DNA of 64,000 nt from Pseudomonas chlororaphis subsp. aurantiaca (GCF_013466605.1 NZ_CP059162.1:248001-312000), one strand, 5' to 3'. Counted from the first letter of the stretch, positions 37,008 to 45,385 are shown. The notes: generated by a model from the letters alone, not told the origin. Numbers and translations are program-made.

Positions 37008-39143
37008 TTAATCTGCTCTCTTAATGACAAATTGATCAAGCTGCCTGGATTGAATGTCTCGCCCGTCAACAGTCTTAAATCCTTGCGTTGATATTTTCTC
37101 ATGGGAAACAATTTTCAATCCAAGTGATTCAATTCTCTTGATCGCCTTTTTTAAATAACCATTTGCGTTGGCGCTGCCTGTTAAAGTTATTTGGCCATCT
37201 TGCGATAGGACTCTCAATATCTCCGAATTCAATGGGTCGTAGCCATAGGGATTATCAATATTGATCCGGCTTTGGGATCCGCTTTTGATTCCCGACAAAT
37301 TGGTTGCATCGCCAGCATGTACACCAGGGACCTTCGGATCAATGTCAAGGTTATAGTAACCTTCTAAAGGATTTGTTCCTGCTCCAATATTTAACGAGCC
37401 ATTTGCATCTGCTGGCTTATCTAAAAAACCTCCTGCTCCGCCAGCCTTCTTCCCGTCTGATCCTGGACACTCCCCAGTCAACCCCAACGGATCCACCCAT
37501 CCCGTTGGGTTATTTACGTACTGGTAATTATTCAACCCCCCCGCCAGCTTGATCGGGTCCGGGGTCAAGAACCGTCCAGAGCTCGGATTGTAGTAGCGAT
37601 GACGGTTGTAGTGCAGCCCGGTTTCCGTATCGAAATACTGACCTTGGAAGCGCAGCGGGTTATCGATTTCTGAAACGTCCAGCGCCGCCAGATTGCCATA
37701 CGCCCGATACTTCGCCGACCACATGATCTCGCCACTGTAGGCGGTCAGTTCCTGCGGTGTCCCAAGGTGATCGAGCTGGTAGTAGAAGGGCGTGGCCTGG
37801 GCCGGGCCTTCGCCATCGAGCATGGCCAGCGGCCGGAAGGTGCCCGGTTCGTAGATGTAGCTGCGGTAGCGATTTTCAGCGCTTTCAGCGATCAGTTGTT
37901 CGCCTTGCCACAGGAACTCGGTAGTGCGGCCATCGACGGTTTTGGCGATGCGTCGGCCAAAGGCATCGTACTTGTAGGTCGCGGTACTGCCACCCGGTAG
38001 GCTGACGCCTATCAGGCGGTGTTGGCAGTCGTACTGGTATTCGGTGACCAGCTTCTGGCCCGCGCCGCGGCGTTCGCGGCTGAGGTTGCCGAAGGCGTCG
38101 TAGTCGTAATGACGGTCGCCTTGCATCAGCAGGCGGTTGCCTTTGACGTTGGCCAGGTTGGCTGCTGGCTGGTCGCCCTGGCCGAGCAGGTTACCGGCCG
38201 GGTCGTGGGCGAAGCTCTCTGGTGTCGCACCGCGCACGTTGATCAGGCGATCCAGCGGGTCGTAGTGATAACGCAGGTTGCCCTTGCGGCTGTCGTCGAT
38301 GCCAGCGAGGTTGCCGTTGGCGTCGTAGGCATAGGCGCGGCGGTAGAGGTTGCGGTGCTGGCCGTGCTGTTGCTGGCTGACGCTGTGGGCCTGCAGCCGG
38401 CCTTGCTCGTCGTACTGATACTGGCTGAGCAGCAGGCCCTGCTGGCGCTGCTGTTCGCGGCCGGCGTTGAACTGATGGCTGGTCAGGCGCGAGCCGTTGA
38501 GGTCGATGCTGCTCAGTTGCCCGCCCGGTGCATGGCGGTAGTCGAGCTTGCTGCCATCGGGCAGACGGCAATGGCTGAGTTGGCCGAGCTTGTCGTACTC
38601 ATAACGCAGGGTGCCCCAGCCCTGGTGCTCGGTGATCAGGCGGTCTTGCAGGTCGTATTCGTAGGCCAGCGGCCAGTGGCCGTCGTCGACGTTGACCAGG
38701 CGGCCGAGGGCGTCGTAGCTGTAGTGAATCTCTTCGCCATCGGCCAGGGTTTTTACCAACAGCCGGCCAGCAGCATCGCGCTGGTACTCGGTGACCAATT
38801 CGCTGCCGTCGTCGCCGAATTCGGTTTTCTTCAGCAGGTTGCCGTTGAGGTCGTAGGCATAGGCGGTGCTGCGTCCGTCGAAGCCGGTTTCCTGCTGGAT
38901 CAGGCCGTTGGGGTAGTAATCCAGGTGGTACTGCTCGCCACGCTCGTTTTCGATATCGGTGAGCAGCAGGCGCGCGTTGTCGTAGCGATAACGCAGCTGG
39001 CTACCGTCCGGGTTGATGCGGCGGCTGACCAGGTGCAGGTTGTCGGCGTATTCGTAGCGGGTGATACGGCCCAGCTCGTCGCGTTCGGCAGTGACTTTGC
39101 CGTAGGCGTTGTAGCTGAAGGCGCGGGTGGCACCGCCGGGCAA
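37008..39143 (-). CDS. Orphan rhs C-terminal half with a methyltransferase-like tip
   Basis: 711 residues from the first in-frame ATG; the frame continues as rhs core to about 39257, where it is cut at an inverted repeat. The core (YD repeats to NPTGWVDPLGL) is almost identical to the rhs at 40727. The tip (about 160 residues) shows LNIGAGTNP, NLDIDP, GDATNL, INIDNPYGYDP and ILRVLSQDGQITLTG, in the order of class I SAM-methyltransferase motifs. It lacks the N-terminus needed for loading on VgrG, so it is probably silent unless recombined onto the full-length rhs. The immunity gene follows. Confidence 0.8.
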   Translation of the reverse strand: MPGGATRAFSYNAYGKVTAERDELGRITRYEYADNLHLVSRRINPDGSQLRYRYDNARLLLTDIENERGEQYHLDYYPNGLIQQETGFDGRSTAYAYDLNGNLLKKTEFGDDGSELVTEYQRDAAGRLLVKTLADGEEIHYSYDALGRLVNVDDGHWPLAYEYDLQDRLITEHQGWGTLRYEYDKLGQLSHCRLPDGSKLDYRHAPGGQLSSIDLNGSRLTSHQFNAGREQQRQQGLLLSQYQYDEQGRLQAHSVSQQQHGQHRNLYRRAYAYDANGNLAGIDDSRKGNLRYHYDPLDRLINVRGATPESFAHDPAGNLLGQGDQPAANLANVKGNRLLMQGDRHYDYDAFGNLSRERRGAGQKLVTEYQYDCQHRLIGVSLPGGSTATYKYDAFGRRIAKTVDGRTTEFLWQGEQLIAESAENRYRSYIYEPGTFRPLAMLDGEGPAQATPFYYQLDHLGTPQELTAYSGEIMWSAKYRAYGNLAALDVSEIDNPLRFQGQYFDTETGLHYNRHRYYNPSSGRFLTPDPIKLAGGLNNYQYVNNPTGWVDPLGLTGECPGSDGKKAGGAGGFLDKPADANGSLNIGAGTNPLEGYYNLDIDPKVPGVHAGDATNLSGIKSGSQSRINIDNPYGYDPLNSEILRVLSQDGQITLTGSANANGYLKKAIKRIESLGLKIVSHEKISTQGFKTVDGRDIQSRQLDQFVIKRAD

Positions 39144-39268
39144 GGTGATCTGCGCCAGGCGGTTAGCGGCGTCCCACTGGTAGTGGGTGATGGCGCCGCT
39201 TTCGTCCTGGCGGGTGATTTGCCGGCCCAGGGCGTCGTAGCGGTATTTGCGTTGGTCATCGTCGGAAG

Positions 39269-39297
39269 ATCAGCGCAGGTCGTCACGCTGCGCTGAT
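39269..39297. repeat. Inverted repeat at the cut end of the orphan rhs
   Basis: ATCAGCGCAG-N9-CTGCGCTGAT, same as 35162-35190; the rhs reading frame is lost a few bases away (about 39257). Confidence 0.6.
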
Positions 39298-39327
39298 AAG
39301 GCATTGCTGATTTTTTAAAGAACGGGG

Positions 39328-39603
39328 TTAAGCGTTCAGAGCTTGATCCTGCAATCTGCGGCCGATGACATCCATCAGGTCACAGCCGTCGCGGAGTGGG
39401 ATGACGATCACTCGCGACAAATCTTGTAGCAGTAGCGGGTCGCTGTTGAAGTTTTCGGTTAGAGAAATTGTTTCAAGTAGTTGGGTGACGCATCGAATAC
39501 GGTATGCGGCGGTGTCATGCAGCACATCCATAGGTGCCTGAGTATCAATCAGTAGCGAGGGAAAATTATTGTCGATGCCGGTGATGGGCATGTATCGATT
39601 CAT
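39328..39603 (-). CDS. Small repeated protein, copy 2 (DUF3077-like, tentative)
   Basis: 91 residues starting MNRYMPITGIDNNFPSLLID (39603), ribosome site AAGGAG. Nearly identical to the gene at 35221. Preceded by a structured leader (39660-39734) and a terminator for the upstream immunity transcript. It stands between the immunity gene of the full-length rhs and the orphan rhs, as copy 1 stands in front of the next rhs fragment. Function unknown. Confidence 0.65.
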   Translation of the reverse strand: MNRYMPITGIDNNFPSLLIDTQAPMDVLHDTAAYRIRCVTQLLETISLTENFNSDPLLLQDLSRVIVIPLRDGCDLMDVIGRRLQDQALNA

Positions 39604-39659
39604 GGTGAAGCTCCTTGATCAAATGGAGCTGCCACTACTCGCTGTCAAACAAGTAGGGT

Positions 39660-39734
39660 GGCAGCTGTACGCGGGTTGACAGACCGAGGATCAAGGAGCC
39701 CGGCGCACGCAAAGGTGCCCCACGCACAGCCGCC
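39660..39734 (-). ncRNA. Structured leader RNA candidate, copy 2
   Basis: Arms 39660-39675 and 39719-39734 pair at 16 of 16 positions including GU pairs. Compared with copy 1, a U-A pair becomes C-G, and several G-C/G-U exchanges keep the stem. An inner GCAC/GTGC hairpin is also kept. Further on, GATCAAGGAGC (39690-39700) is inverted at 39610-39620 near the ribosome site of the small gene. Confidence 0.55.
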
Positions 39735-39754
39735 ATATAAAGGAACGGCAGGCA

Positions 39755-39788
39755 CAAAAAAATGCCAGCTGTTCACATAGCGGCATTT
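39755..39788 (-). terminator. Rho-independent terminator
   Basis: On the minus strand AATGCCGCT-loop-AGCTGGCATT is followed by a run of T (plus strand A at 39756-39762). It would end the rhs-immunity transcript before the leader RNA. Confidence 0.65.
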
Positions 39789-39796
39789 GCATGCCT

Positions 39797-39910
39797 CGAT
39801 CATATTCGATCTGTCAAAACCGGTCACTGATTTTGCAGTGACGGTAAAAATCTTAGCTATGTGAAAGGAACTGTACAAGTTGGCGGGAGCTGGTATTAGA
39901 TGTAGGAAGA
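39797..39910. repeat. Spacer repeat, full copy with hairpin
   Basis: Contains GTCACTG-ATTTTG-CAGTGAC, a perfect 7-bp stem, and TGTACAAGTTGGCGGGAGCT. Matches 32357-32469 closely and 35699-35790 in the stem and 3' part. Confidence 0.6.
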
Positions 39911-40194
39911 GTCTTTGAGAAATGTAGGGGGGATTCTAGTGTGTTGCAGCGTAAGAGTTATTCGCGAAATGCTTTAGATGAGTTAAGGATTCGTTTGTTA
40001 TCCGCTGAGCCTTATAAGGCGCGGACGCCCTCAGTAGTGGTCTTCACCAATTGCAAAAAAGAAGCGGGGATGTAATTTAGAGAGGGTGGTTGTAAGCATG
40101 CGAGAGTTTAGCAGGCAGCTTTTGTGTGTTTGGTATGTCGTTACAAGGGCTAGCCTATGACCGCCCCTGTAGCAGTAGATATCCAAAGCTTTTG
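39911..40194. other. Non-coding stretch with a possible immunity-gene tail
   Basis: No intact gene. On the minus strand LNSSKAFRE followed by a stop (about 39962-39990) resembles FDSSKGLYE, the end of the broken immunity gene at 35836. It may be a further scrap of that family. Confidence 0.3.
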
Positions 40195-40725
40195 CTAAGC
40201 CATGACCCATTTGTTCAACGGTAACTTATCCATCTGTACCCTAAACTTTTCTTGGCCCTCTCGGAGGGTCATATGATTAGGACCGCTATAGGTTTCTTGT
40301 CCTACTGTGCCATCATCTTCCCAGTTACATAATCCGCAGATATCATAGTTTGCTCTTGATGAGAGAGTTCGATAGCCACAGCAAGGACAAGCTTCCAGTG
40401 TTTCAATGTCTCCATGTACTTCATACTCCCCTAGTCCAATTTTTGACATGAGCTCTGATAAGTATGTATTTGTTACGCCTTTGTATTCTGAAGATAGAGC
40501 AATCATGATCAGCTCGTTGTAAATTTGATTCTGAGTATCACTCGGAGGATCATCGTTTAACGATACTAGATTTTGCATTTCTTTCGACAGTAGAGAGAAT
40601 TCAAAGTCGCTCTCATCTATTCCCCACCAATTAAGTATGTATGATTCGCGCGCATCATTATCGAGAGAGCTTAAGATTTTCTTGCATATTTTATATATGG
40701 CATCAGTTCTTGGAAGAGCACTCAT
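40195..40725 (-). CDS. CPCC-domain immunity protein for the rhs at 40727
   Basis: 176 residues starting one base after the rhs stop. The C-terminal half has CPCCGYRTL ... YDICGLCNWEDDG ... YSGPNHMTLREGQ, the cysteine-rich CPCC domain (PF14206), found in many immunity-type genes and likely to bind zinc. The N-terminal half is helical and acidic. Coupling to the toxin gene supports the role. A terminator at 39755 would close the transcript. Confidence 0.8.
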   Translation of the reverse strand: MSALPRTDAIYKICKKILSSLDNDARESYILNWWGIDESDFEFSLLSKEMQNLVSLNDDPPSDTQNQIYNELIMIALSSEYKGVTNTYLSELMSKIGLGEYEVHGDIETLEACPCCGYRTLSSRANYDICGLCNWEDDGTVGQETYSGPNHMTLREGQEKFRVQMDKLPLNKWVMA

Positions 40726-40726
40726 C

Positions 40727-43700
40727 TTAAAGTCCTTTAGCTAAATCAATGGCCGATTGGAATGCGTCTGCACTTCTTCCATCATCTCTATAGAATGTTC
40801 TGATTTCTCGAAGCTTTAGATGCCCAACAAATATTCTGCCTGTTGCTGGATCATGTTTAATGATGAAGTTTCCAACCTGTGCTTCGTTAAAATTCCCAGA
40901 TTCCTTGGCAAAAGCTTTTGCCTGATTCAGATATTCTGCTTGGCTTATATTGCCGAATTCTTTTTGATCCAACACATGTTTTTGGTAGTGAGTTTGGAGT
41001 TTCCCAGATGAAAACCCTTTCCACTTAACTGATGCTGCCGTAGGAGGAGGGAGTTCTCCATGATCTGCTTTCGCTTTGCTCTGCGAACTTTGTCCCCCAT
41101 TGGTAGGGTTACCCCCACCTGCTCCCGGGCATTCCTGCAAACCGAGCGGGTCCACCCACCCTGTTGGGTTGTTTACATATAAGTAGTTATTCAACCCCCC
41201 CGCCAGCTTGATCGGGTCCGGTGTCAAGAACCGTCCAGAGTTCGGATTGTAGTAGCGATGACGGTTGTAGTGCAGCCCGGTTTCGGCATCGAAGTACTGA
41301 CCCTGGAAACGCAGTGGGTTGTCGATTTCGGAAACGTCCAGCGCCGCCAGGTTGCCATACGCGCGGTACTTGGCCGACCACATGATCTCGCCGCTGTAAG
41401 CGGTCAACTCTTGTGGTGTGCCGAGGTGGTCGAGTTGGTAGTAGAACGGTGTGGCCTGGGCCGGGCCCTCGCCGTCGAGCACGGCCAGGGGACGGAAGGT
41501 GCCAGGTTCGTAGAGGTAAGTGCGGTAGCGATTTTCAGCGCTTTCAGCGATCAGTTGTTCGCCTTGCCACAGGAACTCGGTAGTACGGCCATCGACGGTC
41601 TTGGCGATGCGCCGGCCGAAGGCGTCGTACTTGTAGGTCGCGGTACTGCCACCCGGTAGGCTCACGCCAATCAGGCGGTGCTGGCAGTCGTACTGGTATT
41701 CGGTGACCAGCTTCTGGCCCGCGCCGCGGCGTTCGCGGCTGAGGTTGCCGAAGGCGTCGTAGTCGTAATGACGGTCGCCTTGCATCAGCAGGCGGTTGCC
41801 TTTGACGTTGGCCAGGTTGGCTGCTGGCTGGTCGCCCTGGCCGAGCAGGTTACCGGCCGGGTCGTGGGCGAAGCTTTCCGGCGTGGCGCCCCGCACGTTG
41901 ATCAGGCGATCCAGCGGGTCGTAGTGATAACGCAGGTTGCCCTTGCGGCTGTCGTCGATGCCAGCGAGATTGCCGTTGGCGTCGTAGGCATAGGCGCGGC
42001 GGTAGAGGTTGCGGTGCTGGCCGTGCTGTTGCTGGCTCACGCTGTGGGCCTGCAGCCGGCCTTGCTCGTCGTACTGATACTGGCTGAGCAGCAGGCCCTG
42101 CTGGCGCTGCTGTTCGCGGCCGGCGTTGAACTGATGGCTGGTCAGGCGCGAGCCGTTGAGGTCGATGCTGCTCAGTTGCCCGCCCGGTGCATGGCGGTAG
42201 TCGAGCTTGCTGCCATCGGGCAGACGGCAATGGCTGAGTTGGCCGAGCTTGTCGTACTCATAACGCAGGGTGCCCCAGCCCTGGTGCTCGGTGATCAGGC
42301 GGTCTTGCAGGTCGTATTCGTAGGCCAGCGGCCAGTGGCCGTCGTCGACGTTGACCAGGCGGCCGAGGGCGTCATAGCTGTAGTGAATCTCTTCGCCATC
42401 GGCCAGGGTTTTTACCAGCAGGCGGCCAGCGGCATCGCGCTGGTACTCGGTGACCAATTCGCTGCCGTCGTCGCCGAATTCGGTTTTCTTCAGCAGGTTG
42501 CCGTTGAGGTCGTAGGCATAGGCGGTGCTGCGTCCGTCGAAGCCGGTTTCCTGCTGGATCAGGCCGTTGGGGTAGTAATCCAGGTGGTACTGCTCGCCAC
42601 GCTCGTTTTCGATATCGGTGAGCAGCAGGCGCGCGTTGTCGTAGCGATAACGCAGCTGGCTACCGTCCGGGTTGATGCGGCGGCTGACCAGGTGCAGGTT
42701 GTCGGCGTATTCGTAGCGGGTGATACGGCCCAGCTCGTCGCGTTCGGCAGTGACTTTGCCGTAGGCGTTGTAGCTGAAGGCGCGGGTCGCACCGCCGGGC
42801 AGGGTGATCTGAGCCAGGCGGTTGGCGGCGTCCCACTGATACTGGGTGATGGCGCCGCTTTCGTCCTGGCGGGTGATTTGCCGGCCCAGGGCGTCGTAGC
42901 GGTATTTGCGCTGGCCGCCGTCAGGCAGGCGTTCTTCTAGCAGCTGGCCGAGGCCGTTCCAACCCAGTTGATGGCGGCTGCCGTCGGGGTGGGTGATTTC
43001 CAGCAGGCGACCCTGGCGGTCGTAGCGGTAGTGGGTTTCGTTGCCGTGAGGGTCGGTTTGGCGGGTAATGTCGCCCTGGTCGTTGCGCTGGTATTTCCAG
43101 GAGGCCTTGCCCCGGTGAACGTCGCTGACGAAGCCGCGAAAATACTCATAGGACGTGGGTTCGTCTTCGGGCGGAATCACCGCGGCCAGCGATCCGGCTT
43201 CGTTGTAGTGGTACTCGGTGACTGCGCCGAGCGGGTCTTTCTCCGCGATCAGACGGCCTTTTTCGTCGTAGGCTTTTTGTGTCTCGGCACCATCAGGATC
43301 GGTCTGGCTGATCAGTCGCGCATTTTCGTCATGCACATAGAGTTCTTCACTGCCATCGGCGTTGATGACTGTGACTTTGCCGGCGTCATCCCACACATAA
43401 CGCGCATCCATCTGCGAGAAATTCGCCCAGTGATGGATGCAGCGGGACGATTTACCCCTGTTCTCCCACTCCCAGAAAAAGCTCGCGCCGCCGGCCAGCT
43501 GGCGCTCCATGATCACGTGCTGTTCGTTGTAGCGATAGCGCTCGCTTTCGCCTGCGGCATTGGTGGCGCTGGTGAGCTGGCCTTGCCGGTTGTACTGGTA
43601 GGTCACCAGGGTCTTTACGGTGACCCACGGCTCTTGACGCTCACCGCGCTCGTCGTATTCGGCGCGACGTTGCTGATAGTCCACGGCGACGATCAGGCTG

Positions 43701-45385
43701 TCTTCATAGCGCAGGAACAAGGAGCGCCCGGCGCCGTTGTCGATGCGTTGGACGCGGTCGACCAGGTCGTAGCTGATATGCAGCTGGTTGTCGTAGGCAT
43801 CGCTGATGGTGGTCAAGCGGCCGCCGCGGAAGTGGAAGAAACGCGTCTGTGCGCCGGCCTGGGTCAGGATCAGCTCACCCGGCGCATCGCCCAGATAGAT
43901 GGCGGCCTTGGCCAGGCTGTTGGTAATGGCCGGACGTTGCTCGGTCGGCATCGGGAAGCGGGTCTGGCGGTTTTCACTGTCGGTCCACAGCACCCCTTCA
44001 TCGTCCAATTGCAAACGATGGGACAGTGCATGGCTCCAGCCATACCCCAGGCGACTGTCGATCTCCACTGCGCTGGTGCGGTACAGGCGTGTCCATTCAA
44101 AGGGCAGCAGGCCATCGAGTTGGCCATCGGTCAGGGTCAGCAGTTCTTCACCCGTCACCATAGAGACGGGGCAGTTATTGGTGCAGGTTTCAGCCGCACT
44201 GTTGGCGCTTTTATTGTCGGGGGTTCTGGACTGATGCGAGGCATCGTCGGCATGCCCGGAGTGCCCGACCGTGCTGTTCTTCCTGCCATCAAAACGCAGC
44301 TGCGCCACGCCTTTTTCCACCCGCGAGGCCACGCCGCGAGCGGCTACGGCGACGTATTTGCCCACATAGCCCATAAAGCTCTTGATGATGTTGAACACGG
44401 CCTTCACGAAGCCGGTGACCGCCTTGACGATGATCTGGCCGTATTTGGCCAGGCGCGCGGCAAGATAAAACAGCCCTGCGCCCTCGGCGGCCACGGTCAA
44501 GACGATCGCGATGACGATGTCGATCAGGATGCCGACAACGGCTGCCGAGGTCATTTTCGCCGCTTGGCCCGCGGCCTGGGTGGGCGGTAATCCCGCTACC
44601 CAAATGGATGCGCAGCGCACCATCAGAAAAAGGGCTGCCTCGTCGCTGGCGAGCAGCATGGCCTTTTTCATGACGTCTGGCGCTTCCTTGGCCAGTTTGA
44701 TCAGCTCTTCGGCACCGGCTCCCAGGTCCGCTGCGAACTTCTTGGGGTTTTGCAAGATATCCAGCGCTTTGGTGATGCCGTCCCAGACGCCTTTGATGGC
44801 TTCCCAGCCGCCTTCCAGAATGCCACTGCCAATCGCCATGGCATGGGCCGCAGCGCTCTGATTCGACCATTGGGGCTTGAAGCCCGCCCATTCCTTGCGC
44901 AGGAAGCCTTCAAGGTTGGCGCTCAGGCCGTCGTAGGACTTGAACAGGGCATCGATTTGATCTTTGGTTACCTGGTCATGCACATGGATTTTGTAGAGCT
45001 TGCCCTCTTTTCCCTTAAAGCTGCCTTTACCTTGTTCATTCAGGGTTATCGTGGATTTGGCACCGTCCTCGACCGCAATGAAATCGACCTTGATACCGCC
45101 GATGGGAATGTCATACACCGACTCGAATTTGCTCTCGATCAGCAGCGGGCCACCAGCCGGGCAACGGGCGACGAATGAGAAATCATCGTCGTTTATGCTG
45201 ACCGCTTTGCTGGAGTTGCCCGCCTTGATAATCCGCTCCATGCCCAGCAAGGAGGGCATATCAGCGGCTCTGCTAGCCACATCGAGGGGGGCCAGGTACC
45301 ACTCTCCGATCTGCTTGCGATACAGCGTCAGGCTGTCCTTGAACGAGTTCAGTTGTTTTTCGATATCGGCAACACGACCCATCAT
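40727..45385 (-). CDS. Full-length Rhs toxin, T6SS effector, with BECR-like RNase tip
   Basis: 1552 residues. N-terminal helical part with hydrophobic stretches about residues 270-350 (MTSAAVVGILIDIVIAIVLT; YLAARLAKYGQIIVKAVTGF) and no PAAR motif; then CTNNCPVSMVTGEELLTLTDG, YD repeats, and the core end NPTGWVDPLGL. The 136-residue tip has LQTHYQKHVLDQKEFG, EYLNQAKAF and REIRTFYRDDG, the H...H...A-x-x-F...R-T pattern of compact BECR-fold (barnase/EndoU/RelE-like) RNases; that assignment is tentative. The start overlaps the DUF4123 stop, putting it in the vgrG-adaptor-rhs-immunity operon. Confidence 0.9.
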   Translation of the reverse strand: MMGRVADIEKQLNSFKDSLTLYRKQIGEWYLAPLDVASRAADMPSLLGMERIIKAGNSSKAVSINDDDFSFVARCPAGGPLLIESKFESVYDIPIGGIKVDFIAVEDGAKSTITLNEQGKGSFKGKEGKLYKIHVHDQVTKDQIDALFKSYDGLSANLEGFLRKEWAGFKPQWSNQSAAAHAMAIGSGILEGGWEAIKGVWDGITKALDILQNPKKFAADLGAGAEELIKLAKEAPDVMKKAMLLASDEAALFLMVRCASIWVAGLPPTQAAGQAAKMTSAAVVGILIDIVIAIVLTVAAEGAGLFYLAARLAKYGQIIVKAVTGFVKAVFNIIKSFMGYVGKYVAVAARGVASRVEKGVAQLRFDGRKNSTVGHSGHADDASHQSRTPDNKSANSAAETCTNNCPVSMVTGEELLTLTDGQLDGLLPFEWTRLYRTSAVEIDSRLGYGWSHALSHRLQLDDEGVLWTDSENRQTRFPMPTEQRPAITNSLAKAAIYLGDAPGELILTQAGAQTRFFHFRGGRLTTISDAYDNQLHISYDLVDRVQRIDNGAGRSLFLRYEDSLIVAVDYQQRRAEYDERGERQEPWVTVKTLVTYQYNRQGQLTSATNAAGESERYRYNEQHVIMERQLAGGASFFWEWENRGKSSRCIHHWANFSQMDARYVWDDAGKVTVINADGSEELYVHDENARLISQTDPDGAETQKAYDEKGRLIAEKDPLGAVTEYHYNEAGSLAAVIPPEDEPTSYEYFRGFVSDVHRGKASWKYQRNDQGDITRQTDPHGNETHYRYDRQGRLLEITHPDGSRHQLGWNGLGQLLEERLPDGGQRKYRYDALGRQITRQDESGAITQYQWDAANRLAQITLPGGATRAFSYNAYGKVTAERDELGRITRYEYADNLHLVSRRINPDGSQLRYRYDNARLLLTDIENERGEQYHLDYYPNGLIQQETGFDGRSTAYAYDLNGNLLKKTEFGDDGSELVTEYQRDAAGRLLVKTLADGEEIHYSYDALGRLVNVDDGHWPLAYEYDLQDRLITEHQGWGTLRYEYDKLGQLSHCRLPDGSKLDYRHAPGGQLSSIDLNGSRLTSHQFNAGREQQRQQGLLLSQYQYDEQGRLQAHSVSQQQHGQHRNLYRRAYAYDANGNLAGIDDSRKGNLRYHYDPLDRLINVRGATPESFAHDPAGNLLGQGDQPAANLANVKGNRLLMQGDRHYDYDAFGNLSRERRGAGQKLVTEYQYDCQHRLIGVSLPGGSTATYKYDAFGRRIAKTVDGRTTEFLWQGEQLIAESAENRYRTYLYEPGTFRPLAVLDGEGPAQATPFYYQLDHLGTPQELTAYSGEIMWSAKYRAYGNLAALDVSEIDNPLRFQGQYFDAETGLHYNRHRYYNPNSGRFLTPDPIKLAGGLNNYLYVNNPTGWVDPLGLQECPGAGGGNPTNGGQSSQSKAKADHGELPPPTAASVKWKGFSSGKLQTHYQKHVLDQKEFGNISQAEYLNQAKAFAKESGNFNEAQVGNFIIKHDPATGRIFVGHLKLREIRTFYRDDGRSADAFQSAIDLAKGL

